This document shows positions 42,678 to 52,464 of a DNA stretch of 64,000 nucleotides, in pieces. The position numbers were made by a program, and so were the translations under genes. The first letter of the stretch is position 1. The number at the start of each line of letters is the position of its first letter. Source of the stretch: Nitrospira sp. (GTDB taxonomy: Bacteria; Nitrospirota; Nitrospiria; Nitrospirales; Nitrospiraceae); contig JACOEK010000007.1 in the NCBI GenBank assembly GCA_024998595.1, forward strand, positions 98,068-162,067, written 5' to 3'. The notes under the pieces are model-generated. The model did not search any database. It was given only the letters and a program-made list of their open reading frames with translations, and had not been told where the DNA came from.

Positions 42678-44126
42678 ATGACAGACCACCTCTATCCGGT
42701 TATTTTGGCGGGCGGCAGCGGAACACGATTTTGGCCGTTGAGCCGGCACCTGTATCCGAAGCAGCTCCTGCGCATCATCGGCGACGAGACGCTCATTCAG
42801 CAGACCATGCGGCGCGTGCTCTCCTGTGCCAGACCCGATCGGGTGCTCATCTCCACCAATCCAGGGCAGGCGGATTCCATTCGCGTGCAATTGGGAGAGT
42901 GGAAGTCGGACCTGAAAGACAACTATGTGATTGAGCCGGTCGGACGCAATACCGCCCCGGCTATTGCGCTGGTGGCCGCGGAGCTGCTTCGGCGCGATCC
43001 CGAAGCGATGATGTTGGTCTTACCGGCTGATCATGTCGTCACCGGAGAGAAGGCATTTCAGGCGGCGGTGGCGTTGGGGGCGCAGCTTGCGGAGAAAGGG
43101 CATCTGGTCACGTTCGGGATCAAGCCGACGCGACCGGAAACCGGGTACGGGTATATTCAGCCCAATCGGCGCAGATCACTTGCTAAGAAGGGGCGGCTGA
43201 CGGGCCACCCGGTCGCACGATTTGTCGAGAAACCGAATCGGACCAAGGCGGCGCAATATCTGAAAAACGGCAACTACTTTTGGAACAGCGGGATGTTTCT
43301 CTGGAAGGCATCCGCCATTCTGGATGAAATCCGCAGGCACCAGCCGCAATTGGCGAAAGCCGTGCAGCGGGTCCATACACTGATGACATCGGGCGCCGAT
43401 CCCCGGCAGATTGAAGCCGCCTATAAAAAGGTGCCCTCGGTATCGATCGACAATGGAGTGATGGAATTGTCGGCTCACGCAGCTATGATTCCGGTGGGAT
43501 TCGGCTGGTCGGATGTGGGCAATTGGAGCAGCCTCGAAGAGGTCGCGCCGCGCGACAAGGCCGGCAATGTCGTCAGCGGTCGCGTCATCGATATGGACAG
43601 CAGCAATTCGGTGCTCTATGCCGATCGCCGGGTCGTTGCGACCATCGGACTTACGGATATGGTGGTAGTGGATACGCCGGATGCCACGCTGATCTGTCCG
43701 AAGTCACGCTCGCAAGATGTGAAACAGATGGTGGAAATCCTCAAGCAGCAGGGAGCACCGGAGCATTTAGAGCACGTGACGGTGTTTCGCCCCTGGGGGT
43801 CCTATACCGTGCTGGAAGAAGGACCGGGATACAAAGTCAAACGTGTGACGGTCAATCCGGGAGGACGATTGTCATTACAGCTTCACCACAAGCGGAGTGA
43901 GCATTGGGTGGTGATCACAGGGACGGCTCGCGTGACCCGGGGTGACGACGTGCTGCATCTGCAGGTCGGGCAGAGCACCGCGATTCCCGTCGAAACTCCC
44001 CATCGCCTTGAAAATCCCGGCACGGAAACCCTGCACATTATCGAAGTGCAGAATGGGCCGTATCTCGGGGAGGATGACATTGTGCGGTTCCAAGACGATT
44101 ATGGCCGACTGGGAAGGGCACGGTAG
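42678..44126 (+). CDS. manC: Mannose-1-phosphate guanylyltransferase / mannose-6-phosphate isomerase
   Basis: Bifunctional enzyme of 482 aa making GDP-mannose from GTP and mannose-1-P, and interconverting fructose-6-P and mannose-6-P. N-terminal nucleotidyltransferase: VILAGGSGTRFWPLSR (about 10-25), EPVGRNTAPAIALVA, LPADHVV, FVEKPN. C-terminal type II PMI cupin (about 350-482): FRPWGSYTVLEEG, LQLHHKRSEHWVVITGTA and IPVETPHRLENPG with metal-binding His residues. Nine bases before manB, so an operon. Supplies gmd/fcl and mannosyltransferases. Confidence 0.95.
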   Translation: MTDHLYPVILAGGSGTRFWPLSRHLYPKQLLRIIGDETLIQQTMRRVLSCARPDRVLISTNPGQADSIRVQLGEWKSDLKDNYVIEPVGRNTAPAIALVAAELLRRDPEAMMLVLPADHVVTGEKAFQAAVALGAQLAEKGHLVTFGIKPTRPETGYGYIQPNRRRSLAKKGRLTGHPVARFVEKPNRTKAAQYLKNGNYFWNSGMFLWKASAILDEIRRHQPQLAKAVQRVHTLMTSGADPRQIEAAYKKVPSVSIDNGVMELSAHAAMIPVGFGWSDVGNWSSLEEVAPRDKAGNVVSGRVIDMDSSNSVLYADRRVVATIGLTDMVVVDTPDATLICPKSRSQDVKQMVEILKQQGAPEHLEHVTVFRPWGSYTVLEEGPGYKVKRVTVNPGGRLSLQLHHKRSEHWVVITGTARVTRGDDVLHLQVGQSTAIPVETPHRLENPGTETLHIIEVQNGPYLGEDDIVRFQDDYGRLGRAR

Positions 44127-44135
44127 GAGATCGAG

Positions 44136-45536
44136 ATGGCATTGTTTCGCGAATATGACCTGAGAGGGATTGTCGGGGAGGAGCTTACGGAAGCCATCGC
44201 CGAACAGGTGGGGCGCGCCTATGCCACCATGGCCCGTCAGCAAGGGGCCTCTCGAATCAGTCTGGGGCGGGACGGGCGTCTCAGCTCGCCGGCACTACAG
44301 CAGGCCTTACTTCGGGGGCTGCTCGCAGGCGGGCTCGATGTGGTCGATTTGGGACTGTGCGCATCGCCGCTGCTCTATTTCTCGCTATTCACGTTGCCGG
44401 TTCACGGCGGGATCATGATCACCGGCAGCCACAACGCTGCCGAATACAACGGCTTCAAGATCTGCATCGGGAAGGAAGCGATCCACGGGGAAGAGATTCA
44501 ACAGCTGCGGCGTGTCATGGAAGGAGGTCGATTTGCCACCGGTTCCGGACGACTCTCCTCTCATCCCATCATTCCGGATTATTTACAGCACCTCAAAAAT
44601 AGTTTCTCGGGCGTCCGGGCTGATCACCTGCATGTCGTCATTGATTGCGGCAACGGTGCGGCGTCGTTGGTCGCCAAACAGGCGCTGGAGCAGATGGGGT
44701 GCCGCGTCACCGGGCTCTTCGACGAGTTGGACGGGAGGTTCCCGAACCATCATCCCGATCCCACCGTGGTGGACAATCTGCAAGATCTGATTGCGACCGT
44801 ACGGGAACAGAAGGCGGACGTCGGCATCGGGTACGACGGAGATGCCGATCGCATCGGCGCCATCGACGAGCGGGGAGAAATTCTTTGGGGTGATCGCCTC
44901 ATGATTGTGTATGCGCGAGATATTCTGGCGCAGAGACCGGGCACCACATTCATCTCCGAGGTCAAGGCCTCGCAATGTTTGTATGATGATATCGCGGCCA
45001 AAGGCGGGCGTCCCATCATGTGGAAAACCGGCCATTCGCTGATGAAGGCAAAATTAAAAGCCGAATCGGCTGTCCTCGCGGGCGAAATGTCAGGCCATAT
45101 GTTTTTTGCCGACCGGTACTTTGGTTTTGACGATGCGATCTATGCCTCCTGCCGGTTAGTAGAGATTTTGGCCAAGACCAAACAATCGCTCTCAAGCCTG
45201 GTGGCCGATCTTCCGCAGACGACGGTCACGCCGGAAATTCGGGTGGATTGTCCCGACCCCGTGAAGTTTCAATTGGTCGAGCAGGTACATCGGCAGTTGG
45301 CCTCCTATCTCGATGCCGGCCAGCCGGTCGGGGCGTCGAACCTTCGCATGCGGGAGCTGGTGACGATCGATGGCGTTCGCGCGATTTTCGAGGATGGATG
45401 GGGGTTGATTCGGGCGTCCAACACGCAGCCAGCGCTGGTCCTCCGTTTTGAGGCGCCTTCCCCGGCCAGACTGGATGTGATCCGCGCGACCATCGAAACC
45501 GAATTGGCGCAGGCGCGGCGTGTGCTGTCGGTTTAG
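44136..45536 (+). CDS. manB: Phosphomannomutase / phosphoglucomutase
   Basis: 466-aa alpha-D-phosphohexomutase interconverting mannose-6-P and mannose-1-P (and often glucose phosphates). Seen: FREYDLRGIVGEEL at the N-terminus, the phosphoserine loop MITGSHNAAEYNGFK, the metal loop GYDGDADRIGAID, the sugar-binding GEMSGHMFF and the phosphate-binding RASNTQPALVLRFEA. Together with manC it completes GDP-mannose supply. The next gene starts two bases after the stop. ManB/AlgC dual specificity would also feed rfbA with glucose-1-P. Confidence 0.93.
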   Translation: MALFREYDLRGIVGEELTEAIAEQVGRAYATMARQQGASRISLGRDGRLSSPALQQALLRGLLAGGLDVVDLGLCASPLLYFSLFTLPVHGGIMITGSHNAAEYNGFKICIGKEAIHGEEIQQLRRVMEGGRFATGSGRLSSHPIIPDYLQHLKNSFSGVRADHLHVVIDCGNGAASLVAKQALEQMGCRVTGLFDELDGRFPNHHPDPTVVDNLQDLIATVREQKADVGIGYDGDADRIGAIDERGEILWGDRLMIVYARDILAQRPGTTFISEVKASQCLYDDIAAKGGRPIMWKTGHSLMKAKLKAESAVLAGEMSGHMFFADRYFGFDDAIYASCRLVEILAKTKQSLSSLVADLPQTTVTPEIRVDCPDPVKFQLVEQVHRQLASYLDAGQPVGASNLRMRELVTIDGVRAIFEDGWGLIRASNTQPALVLRFEAPSPARLDVIRATIETELAQARRVLSV

Positions 45537-45537
45537 G

Positions 45538-46350
45538 GTGACAATCCCCCTCGCGTCTCTCCCTTCCACGCTCCTCTTCATCGCGGCCATTGTGGCCTAC
45601 ACCCTGGTTCCGACGGTGCTCCATGCGGAGGCAGACCCGAACGGGAAGCCATCGGCTTCTGCGCCGTTGCCTTTTGCCAACGGTGAGCGTCTCGCGTACG
45701 ACGTCACCTGGCTGGGTATGCGCGCAGGAATCGCTACGATGATCGTTCAGGAGGGGCACGATGAGCGGGGACGGCAGCAGCTCACCCTGAGTATGACGGC
45801 CCGGTCCAGCCCGACGGTGACGAAGTTTTACCCCGTCGACAATCGTGGCGTCTCGCAGGTCGATCTCGAATCATTCCTGCCGACCCACATGACGTTTGCC
45901 CGCCGGGAGGGAAAACGCTTTAACGACTTCGACTATACCTTTCGGCATCACGAAGGGCTGGTCACGGCCGTCAAGGACGGAAAGACCGACGAGCTTGCCA
46001 TTCCGGCGGATGCGCAAGACGCCATGTCCTGTCTGTACTATGTCCGCAAAGTCCTGCCCTTCGTGCCCGGAGCATCCCTTTCGATGACGGTCCATCATGA
46101 CAAAAAGAACTACAAGATGGATGTACGGGTCGAAGCCCTTGAAACGGTGGAAGGCCGTTGGGGCAAAAGAGAAACGGCCCGCGTGGTCGTCATCATGCCG
46201 TTTCAGGGTATTTTCCTGAACGAGGGCAATATTCGCGTCTGGTTCACCACCGATGAGCATCGGGTGCCCGTCAGAATGAAGGCCAAGGTCGTGGTGGGGT
46301 CCATTGTGGCTGAATTGACAGAGGGCTACGGTTCAGCCGGGAAGCCGTAA
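45538..46350 (+). CDS. DUF3108 exported protein
   Basis: 270-aa protein with an N-terminal hydrophobic signal (LPSTLLFIAAIVAYTLVPTVLHAEA) and a periplasmic DUF3108 beta-rich domain: FANGERLAYDVTWLGMRAGIATMIVQEG, TFRHHEGLVTAVKDGKTDELAI, and RVWFTTDEHRVPVRMKAKVVVGSIVAELTEG, which is typical of the family. The GTG at 45538 gives a better signal peptide than any upstream codon. DUF3108 proteins are outer-membrane-associated and of unknown function; lipid or envelope binding has been suggested for related folds. Position right after manB is likely incidental. Confidence 0.8.
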   Translation: MTIPLASLPSTLLFIAAIVAYTLVPTVLHAEADPNGKPSASAPLPFANGERLAYDVTWLGMRAGIATMIVQEGHDERGRQQLTLSMTARSSPTVTKFYPVDNRGVSQVDLESFLPTHMTFARREGKRFNDFDYTFRHHEGLVTAVKDGKTDELAIPADAQDAMSCLYYVRKVLPFVPGASLSMTVHHDKKNYKMDVRVEALETVEGRWGKRETARVVVIMPFQGIFLNEGNIRVWFTTDEHRVPVRMKAKVVVGSIVAELTEGYGSAGKP

Positions 46351-46365
46351 CGTGCCGGTCGTGGT

Positions 46366-46394
46366 TTGCTCGCTCGGGCAGAAACCGCTATAAT
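46366..46394 (+). promoter_or_regulatory. Candidate sigma-70 promoter of fbp
   Basis: A perfect -10 hexamer TATAAT at 46389-46394 with TTGCTC 17 bases upstream (46366-46371, three of six matches to consensus). The predicted start near 46401 gives a leader of about 83 bases that contains two hairpins before the fbp ATG. Not experimentally supported. Confidence 0.5.
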
Positions 46395-46411
46395 CGCGCC
46401 AGGTTCGTGGG

Positions 46412-46439
46412 GAGGGCTTCGGCTCTGTCCGAAGCCCTC
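46412..46439 (+). terminator. Leader hairpin before fbp (attenuator or terminator)
   Basis: Perfect 11-base stem GAGGGCTTCGG / CCGAAGCCCTC with a six-base loop, lying between the TATAAT and the fbp start. No long T run follows (gtcatttcg), so it is a weak intrinsic terminator at best; it could end DUF3108 transcripts or act as a leader structure for fbp. Confidence 0.45.
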
Positions 46440-46468
46440 GTCATTTCGACTCGTCGTCGTTCAATCCA

Positions 46469-46481
46469 TGAGGACTCCTCA
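46469..46481 (+). promoter_or_regulatory. Hairpin occluding the fbp ribosome site
   Basis: TGAGG and CCTCA pair around a three-base loop, three bases before the fbp ATG. The 5' arm contains the only purine-rich ribosome site (gagga), so pairing would hide it. The stem is short (5 bp), and a regulatory role is speculative. Confidence 0.3.
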
Positions 46482-46483
46482 GC

Positions 46484-47476
46484 ATGGCGAAATTCCCCAT
46501 TACGTTAAGCCGCTTTATTATCGAACAACAGGCCGCGCATCCTGAAGCGACCGGAGAATTTTCCGTCCTGCTGACCCAGATTGGTCTCGTCGGCAAAATG
46601 ATTGCGCACGATTTGCGGCGAGCCGGGTTGAACAAGATCCTCGGCATCACCGGGGAGACCAATGTTCAAGGTGAGATCGTCAAGAAACTCGATCAGATTG
46701 CCAATGACACCTTCGTTCGCGTGTTTGAACACAGCGGCCTCGTTTGCGTCCTTGCCTCTGAAGAAATGGAAAAGCCCCTAAAAATGGTCCACGAAGGGGC
46801 GAAGTACATGTTATTGGTCGATCCGCTGGACGGATCCTCCAATACCGATGTCAATATGCCACTAGGGGCGATCTTTTCGATCCGCAGAGCGAAGACGGGG
46901 CAGTCAGTCGAAGATGAGTTGCTTCAAAAGGGGACAGAGCAGATCGCCGCAGGGTATGTGTTGTACGGGGCGAGCACGATGCTCGTGTTCACGCTCGGGC
47001 AGGGCGTACATGGCTTCACGCTGGAGCCGTCCATCGGTGAATATCTCCTGTCCAACGAGAACATTCGTATCCCCGCGAAGGGCAAGGTCTATTCAGTCAA
47101 TGAGGGGAACTACCATCGCTGGCCTTCCGGTACCCAGAGATATCTCGATCATGTGAAAATGCAGGACAAGCCGACAGGGCGCCCCTATAGCGGGCGATAC
47201 AGCGGGTGTTTGGTCGCGGATGTGCATCGGATACTCCTGGGTGGGGGCATTTATCTGTATCCGGGAGAGAAGGACAAGCCGGAAGGAAAACTGCGGTTGA
47301 TGTACGAGGGGAATCCGCTTGCCATGGTCGTAGAACAGGCAGGAGGCAGCGCGACGACAGGGACGATGCGTATCCTCGATGTCGAGCCTAAGGCGCTTCA
47401 TCAACGTATCCCCCTCATTATCGGAAGTGCTGAGGATGTAAGTCTGGCGGAAGCCTATATGCAAGGACGTGCGTAA
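46484..47476 (+). CDS. fbp: Fructose-1,6-bisphosphatase class I
   Basis: Hydrolyses fructose-1,6-bisphosphate to fructose-6-phosphate in gluconeogenesis. 330 aa. Seen: LASEEMEKPLKM (metal-site Glu), LLVDPLDGSSNTDVNMPLGAIF (DPxDG inositol-phosphatase signature), NEGNYHRW, YSGRYSGCLVADVHRILLGGGIYLYP and PLAMVVEQAGGSATTG. It is followed by the class I aldolase, so the pair makes fructose-6-P from triose phosphates, feeding manC's isomerase activity and other sugar nucleotide routes. Expected in an autotroph using gluconeogenesis. Confidence 0.95.
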   Translation: MAKFPITLSRFIIEQQAAHPEATGEFSVLLTQIGLVGKMIAHDLRRAGLNKILGITGETNVQGEIVKKLDQIANDTFVRVFEHSGLVCVLASEEMEKPLKMVHEGAKYMLLVDPLDGSSNTDVNMPLGAIFSIRRAKTGQSVEDELLQKGTEQIAAGYVLYGASTMLVFTLGQGVHGFTLEPSIGEYLLSNENIRIPAKGKVYSVNEGNYHRWPSGTQRYLDHVKMQDKPTGRPYSGRYSGCLVADVHRILLGGGIYLYPGEKDKPEGKLRLMYEGNPLAMVVEQAGGSATTGTMRILDVEPKALHQRIPLIIGSAEDVSLAEAYMQGRA

Positions 47477-47512
47477 CGACTAATGTGATCGAGGTTTGTT
47501 GGGAGGTTGATT

Positions 47513-48436
47513 ATGAGCAAGCGGGTCCAGGAAATTCTGAGCTGGTATGAAAGTGACAATGCGGGAACGAAGACGAACATTGCACGGCTGCTGAATTCAG
47601 GGAAGCTGGCGGGAACAGGCAAGTTGGTGATTCTGCCGGTCGATCAGGGGTTCGAGCATGGTCCCGCGAGAAGTTTTGCGCCCAATGCCGGCGGCTACAA
47701 TCCGCATTATCATTTCCAGCTGGGGCTCGATGCCGGCTGCAACGCCTACGCGGCTCCGCTCGGATTTATCGAGGCCGGCGCCAGCCATTTCGCCGGGCAA
47801 ATCCCACTCATCCTCAAGCTCAATAGTCACGATACGCTTCATGATGAGAAGGATCCGATGCCCTCCGTGACCGGCAGCGTGCGGGACGCCTTGCGATTAG
47901 GGTGCTCGGCGGTGGGATTCACGATTTATCCAGGCTCGTCCCATTGCAATGCGATGTATGAGCAGTTGCGGGCGATCACGGAAGAAGCCAAGAGCTGCGG
48001 ATTGGCCGTCGTGGTCTGGTCGTACCCGCGCGGGTCAGGGCTGAGCAAGGAAGGTGAGACGGCCCTCGACGTGGTGGCCTATGCGGCTCAGATCGCGGCA
48101 CAACTCGGAGCGCACATCATCAAGGTCAAACTGCCCACCGCGCATTTGGAGCAGGCTGCGGCCAAGAAAGTGTATGAGGCTGAAAAGATTCCTGCCGCGA
48201 CGTTGTCGGAGCGGGTCAAACATATCGTGCAGAGTTCATTCGACGGCCGCCGCATCGTCATTTTCTCCGGCGGGGCGAAGAGCGACGAAAAAACGGTTTT
48301 CGAAGAAGTGCGCGCGATCCGCGATGGTGGAGGATTTGGGTCGATCATCGGCCGGAATTCGTTCCAGCGGCCGAAAGCGGACGCTGTGAAGTTTTTGAAC
48401 ACCATCATGGGACTGTATGCGGGTGAGAAGCCGTAA
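47513..48436 (+). CDS. Class I fructose-bisphosphate aldolase (DhnA/archaeal type)
   Basis: 307-aa Schiff-base aldolase of the DhnA/FbaB family. ATG 47513 follows a strong ribosome site (gggagg). Seen: VILPVDQGFEHGPARSF, ILKLNSHD, GLAVVVWSYPRG, and IIKVKLPTAH with the Schiff-base Lys, followed by VIFSGGAKSD, the phosphate-binding glycines. Condenses dihydroxyacetone phosphate with glyceraldehyde-3-P. The family also contains thiolase- or transaldolase-like members, but length and context next to fbp support aldolase. Confidence 0.92.
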   Translation: MSKRVQEILSWYESDNAGTKTNIARLLNSGKLAGTGKLVILPVDQGFEHGPARSFAPNAGGYNPHYHFQLGLDAGCNAYAAPLGFIEAGASHFAGQIPLILKLNSHDTLHDEKDPMPSVTGSVRDALRLGCSAVGFTIYPGSSHCNAMYEQLRAITEEAKSCGLAVVVWSYPRGSGLSKEGETALDVVAYAAQIAAQLGAHIIKVKLPTAHLEQAAAKKVYEAEKIPAATLSERVKHIVQSSFDGRRIVIFSGGAKSDEKTVFEEVRAIRDGGGFGSIIGRNSFQRPKADAVKFLNTIMGLYAGEKP

Positions 48437-48463
48437 TCGTTTCGATTGCCGGTACGAACCACT

Positions 48464-50014
48464 ATGGATGACTTTCCGATTCCACCCCAGCAGCGGCCCT
48501 CAATGCGATCCTGGATCTTTCCGGCATTGCTGTTGTCGGCAGGCGTCCTGATCGGGATTGTCCTAACCTCCGACCTCGGATGGTTGCCGACAGGGCATGC
48601 CGTTCCGGAATCGCCGGCCGTGCCTGCTCCGGTTCCCAGGCCGGTTTCAACGGCAGTGCAGCCGGCGTTGCCCGGCGCCGGAGGGCAGAGTTTCGTCGAT
48701 GTCGCCAAGATCGTCAAGCCCGCGGTCGTGAACATTTTCGCAACTCGCAACGGGAGCGGCGAGGAAGGCAAGGGCACGCCGTTCGAGGATCCGTTTTTCA
48801 AACGCTTCTTCGGCGAGGAGTGGATGAAGCGCTTTGAGGCGCCGAAGGAACGGAAACAACAGGGCTTGGGCTCCGGAGTGATCGTCGATGCCAACGGGTT
48901 GATCATCACCAACAACCACGTGGTGAACAAGGCCGATGAGATCAAGGTGTTTTTGTCGGACAAACGGGAGTTCAAAGCGAAGCTGGTCGGAACGGATGCC
49001 AAGACCGATGTGGCCGTCTTGAAAATCGAAGCGACCGGCCTGCCGACCTTGGCCTGGGCTGATTCGGACAAGTTGGAAGTCGGCGAGTTTGTCCTGGCGG
49101 TCGGCAATCCTTTCGGCCTCACGCAGACCGTCACGCTGGGCATCGTCAGCGCCCTCGGACGGGCGGCGGGCATTGCCGAATACGAGGACTTCATACAGAC
49201 CGATGCGGCCATCAACCCCGGCAATTCCGGCGGCGCCCTGGTGAACGTCCGCGGTGAGTTGGTCGGCATCAATACCGCCATCTACAGCCAAAGCGGTGGC
49301 AACATGGGGATCGGTTTTGCCGTGCCAAGCAACATGGCTCATTCCATCATGGAGCAGCTGGTCCAGCACGGTAAAGTCGTGCGCGGCTGGTTGGGTGTGT
49401 CCATTCAGGAGCTGACCCCTGAATTGTCCTCGCAGTTCGGCGTGCCGAAGGACGTGAAAGGGGTGCTCGTCAGCGACATCATGGATGATAGTCCGGCGAA
49501 AAAAGCCGGGTTCGAACGCGGAGACGTGATTGTCGAGTATGACGGCAAGCCGATGGATTCACCCGCCCACTTGCGAAATGCCGTGGCTCAGACCGTGGTC
49601 GGAAAAAAAGTCACGGTCAAGCTCATCCGTGAAAAGAAGCCGAAATCCATCGAACTGACCATTGCCGAGCAGCCGAAGAATCTGTCGCAGGCCGCTGCAG
49701 AAGACAGCGGTGAGTCGATTGCGCCGGCTGGTTTGCTTGCGGATATCGAGGTGCGGGAGGTGAATTCAGAGTTGGCCGGCCGATACGGGCTCAAGTCGAG
49801 CGACCACGGGGTGGTGGTGGTCCGGGTCAAGGCAGGAAGTCAGGCGGAAGAGGCCGGTGTGCGCGAGGGAGACCTTGTGTTGGAGGTGAATCGCAAGTCG
49901 GTGGGCACGATCAAGTCGTATGAACATGTGGCCGCAAATTTGCCGAAAGACCAGGCGGTCTTGCTCCTGTTGAAGCGGCAGGGGCGAGCCATTTATCTGA
50001 CGCTGAGGCCGTGA
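48464..50014 (+). CDS. DegP/HtrA-family periplasmic serine protease
   Basis: 516-aa protease. One N-terminal membrane anchor or signal ([20 protein letters not shown], residues 16-35). Trypsin-like domain with the triad H152 (TNNHVV), D182 ([11 protein letters not shown]) and S255 ([10 protein letters not shown]). Two PDZ domains: about 290-380 ([29 protein letters not shown]) and 415-510 ([24 protein letters not shown]). Envelope protein quality control. Two PDZ domains match DegP/DegQ (DegS has one). Starts 27 bases after the aldolase gene at ATG 48464; a longer GTG or ATG form would add residues before the anchor. Confidence 0.93.
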   Translation: MDDFPIPPQQRPSMRSWIFPALLLSAGVLIGIVLTSDLGWLPTGHAVPESPAVPAPVPRPVSTAVQPALPGAGGQSFVDVAKIVKPAVVNIFATRNGSGEEGKGTPFEDPFFKRFFGEEWMKRFEAPKERKQQGLGSGVIVDANGLIITNNHVVNKADEIKVFLSDKREFKAKLVGTDAKTDVAVLKIEATGLPTLAWADSDKLEVGEFVLAVGNPFGLTQTVTLGIVSALGRAAGIAEYEDFIQTDAAINPGNSGGALVNVRGELVGINTAIYSQSGGNMGIGFAVPSNMAHSIMEQLVQHGKVVRGWLGVSIQELTPELSSQFGVPKDVKGVLVSDIMDDSPAKKAGFERGDVIVEYDGKPMDSPAHLRNAVAQTVVGKKVTVKLIREKKPKSIELTIAEQPKNLSQAAAEDSGESIAPAGLLADIEVREVNSELAGRYGLKSSDHGVVVVRVKAGSQAEEAGVREGDLVLEVNRKSVGTIKSYEHVAANLPKDQAVLLLLKRQGRAIYLTLRP

Positions 50015-50064
50015 TTGCTTCGAATGAGCTATTCGGGGCCGATCACAGAGAGGAGGAAAACAGT

Positions 50065-51090
50065 ATGGTAACACGGGCCATATTTGTTCTTCTCAGCGCT
50101 CTTGCGGGGCTGGCCTTGTTTCTGCGGGCCCAGGACCCGAGTCGCGGGTTCCTGTTGGTAGGGTTGGGAATGGGGGCGGTGGCCGGTGGGCTTATTCTCG
50201 CCGGAGAATATGCGCTCCGGAGACTTTCATTCGGTATTATTGTCGGTGGAGCCGTAGGGCTTGCCGGTGGTCTGGTATTGACCGGGTTGGTGGAGTGGGT
50301 GGGCAGCGCGGTATTCGATGTCGAGACCTTCCTCTTTCACATCAGCGGGTTAGTTTTTCTCTTGGGATTTCCCTATCTCGGTCTGGCCATGGGCGCGCGG
50401 TTCGGGCATGAACAATTTCCCGGGGCTCATCAGGGGCAGTCGCCGTCCGGATCCTCCCAGGCATGCCTCAAGGTCCTGGATACGAGTGTGATCATCGACG
50501 GCCGAGTGGCAGATCTCTGCGAAACAGGGTTTCTCGAAGGACCGTTTCTGGTGCCCCATTTTATCTTGCATGAATTGCAGCACATTGCGGACTCATCCGA
50601 TTCGTTGAAGCGTGCGCGCGGAAGGCGCGGGCTGGATATTCTCAACAAGATTCAAAAAATGCCCGAGGTCGATGTGCGTATCATCGAGGAAGATTTCCCT
50701 CACGTCAAAGAAGTCGATGCCAAGCTGGTGGTGTTGGCGAAGAAAGTGGGGGGACGCATTGTGACCAATGACTTGAATCTGAATAAGGTTGCCGAATTGC
50801 AGGGCGTGCGGGTGTTGAACATCAATGAGCTCTGTAACGCCTTGCGACCGGTCGTGTTGCCCGGAGAAACGATTCGCGTTTTTGTGTTGAAGGAAGGCAA
50901 GGAAGCCGGCCAGGGCGTGGCGTATTTGGACGACGGAACCATGATCGTTGTGGACAATGCGCGGCGCTGCATCGGCCGCAATGTGGATGTGACCGTCACC
51001 AGTGTACTTCAAACGACGGCGGGACGTATGATCTTCACCCGCCTGAAAGAGGAGTCCGAGCGGGAAGAATATCAGGTCGCGCGTGGCTAG
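50065..51090 (+). CDS. PIN-TRAM membrane protein (YacL-like)
   Basis: 341-aa protein: four hydrophobic segments (residues 1-120), a PIN nuclease-like domain (about 130-260: [42 protein letters not shown], carrying acidic metal-binding residues), and a C-terminal TRAM domain (about 265-340, [24 protein letters not shown]). The architecture matches YacL of Bacillus, usually next to ispD as here. RNA binding or nuclease activity is inferred from the fold. Strong ribosome site aggagg before ATG 50065. Confidence 0.9.
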   Translation: MVTRAIFVLLSALAGLALFLRAQDPSRGFLLVGLGMGAVAGGLILAGEYALRRLSFGIIVGGAVGLAGGLVLTGLVEWVGSAVFDVETFLFHISGLVFLLGFPYLGLAMGARFGHEQFPGAHQGQSPSGSSQACLKVLDTSVIIDGRVADLCETGFLEGPFLVPHFILHELQHIADSSDSLKRARGRRGLDILNKIQKMPEVDVRIIEEDFPHVKEVDAKLVVLAKKVGGRIVTNDLNLNKVAELQGVRVLNINELCNALRPVVLPGETIRVFVLKEGKEAGQGVAYLDDGTMIVVDNARRCIGRNVDVTVTSVLQTTAGRMIFTRLKEESEREEYQVARG

Positions 51091-51191
51091 TGGGGCGATG
51101 AATAGGCACAGCGGACCGGTCCTTTGCGATGGCCGGTGCTCGAAAGCCCCGGGGTGGCATCGGTGGGCTGGTTGTGGTGCATCCATGTTCC

Positions 51192-51947
51192 GTGAGTCTA
51201 TCCGTGTCCGTTCCTGAGTCTCAGGTATCACGGACGGGATTGAGGACAGTGGCCCTCGTTCCGGCGGCTGGTCGTGGCCTCCGCATGCGAGGGCCTGTCC
51301 CCAAGCAGTTTCTCGCCCTGGGCGGACGGCCGATTCTGGCGCAGTCGCTCCAAGTCCTCCAAGCCTCTCCGGTCATTCATGAGATCATTTTGGCCGTGCC
51401 TCAAGCGGAACGCCAATATTGTCTTGATCATTTTGTCGAGACGGGTGAATTCGGGAAAGTCACCAAGGTCGTACCTGGTGGAGCCCAGCGGCAGGATTCA
51501 GTTCGCCATGCGTTGGCCGAGGTGAGTGAGGAGACGGACATCGTTCTTGTCCACGATGCGGTGCGGCCGTTTTTAACCGGCGAGATGATTCGCCGGGTCG
51601 TTGAGGCGGCGGCGGAGCATGGGGCGGCCATCATTGCTCTCCCGATGCGTGATACGGTGAAATATGTGGGGACGGGCGGCGTGATCGAGCGGACCATCGA
51701 TCGCGGTCCATTGTGGCTGGCGCAAACCCCGCAAGCCTTTCGGCGCGCCTGCCTGGAGGAGGCGCATCGTAAGGCCCTTCTCGGAAACATCCATGCGACG
51801 GATGATGCACATCTCGTCGAGTTGTTGGGGAAGCCGGTCGTGGTGGTTGAGGGGAGTGGCGAGAATATCAAGGTCACAAGACCGGAAGACCTCGTGATCG
51901 GGGAGGCGATCCTCCGGTCACGAACAGCAGTGAGGAGTGCAGAATGA
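51192..51947 (+). CDS. ispD: 2-C-methyl-D-erythritol 4-phosphate cytidylyltransferase
   Basis: MEP pathway: makes CDP-methylerythritol. Domain starts VALVPAAGRGLRMRGPVPKQFLALGG, with VVPGGAQRQDSVRHAL, LVHDAVRPFL, LAQTPQAFRRA and TDDAHLVEL, all canonical. Start is uncertain: GTG 51192 (251 aa), GTG 51204, TTG 51240 or GTG 51249 (232 aa, the usual family length) are all in frame with no strong ribosome site; I give 51192. It overlaps ispF as ATGA, a common fused or adjacent arrangement for these two enzymes. Confidence 0.92.
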   Translation: MSLSVSVPESQVSRTGLRTVALVPAAGRGLRMRGPVPKQFLALGGRPILAQSLQVLQASPVIHEIILAVPQAERQYCLDHFVETGEFGKVTKVVPGGAQRQDSVRHALAEVSEETDIVLVHDAVRPFLTGEMIRRVVEAAAEHGAAIIALPMRDTVKYVGTGGVIERTIDRGPLWLAQTPQAFRRACLEEAHRKALLGNIHATDDAHLVELLGKPVVVVEGSGENIKVTRPEDLVIGEAILRSRTAVRSAE

Positions 51948-52426
51948 CGGGTGTACGTGTGGGGTGCGGGTGGGATATTCATCCGTTGGTGGCTGGACGG
52001 AAGTTGATTCTTGGCGGGCTGGAAATTCCCCATCACAAGGGACTGCAAGGGCATTCCGATTCCGATGCGTTAGTGCATGCGATCTGCGATGCGCTGCTGG
52101 GCGCGATGGGCGAAGGAGACCTGGGCCGTCACTATCCGAGCTCAGACCAGCGATTCAAGAATATTTCCAGCCTCAAATTGCTCGAAGATGTCGTCGGCAA
52201 ACTGCGCGCAAAGGGGTATCGTCTCGCGAATGTCGATAGCACCATCATTGCCCAGGCCCCCCGGTTGAGTCCGCATTTGGCCGCGATGCAGAAGATGATC
52301 GCCGGGGTGCTGCAAGTCGATCCCGAACTGGTCAACGTGAAAGTGAAGAGCGGCGAAGGACTGGATGCGGTGGGACGGGAAGAAGCGGTCGCCGCGCAAG
52401 CTGTCTGTCTGATCGAGCGTGACTAA
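51944..52426 (+). CDS. ispF: 2-C-methyl-D-erythritol 2,4-cyclodiphosphate synthase
   Basis: MEP pathway enzyme after IspE; 160 aa. Seen: GCGWDIHPL with the zinc-binding Asp and His, [52 protein letters not shown], and [25 protein letters not shown]. Start ATG overlaps the ispD stop, so the two are translationally coupled. Confidence 0.95.
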   Translation: MTGVRVGCGWDIHPLVAGRKLILGGLEIPHHKGLQGHSDSDALVHAICDALLGAMGEGDLGRHYPSSDQRFKNISSLKLLEDVVGKLRAKGYRLANVDSTIIAQAPRLSPHLAAMQKMIAGVLQVDPELVNVKVKSGEGLDAVGREEAVAAQAVCLIERD

Positions 52427-52464
52427 GATGCAGGGTCGAGCAGGCGCCTGAGCCTGTCCCGCTT

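Noticed and set aside
48088..49281. 397-codon minus-strand open frame opposite the aldolase and HtrA genes
   Set aside because: It runs antisense to two clearly conserved genes, has low-complexity Ser/Thr/Pro-rich composition, and shows no domain.
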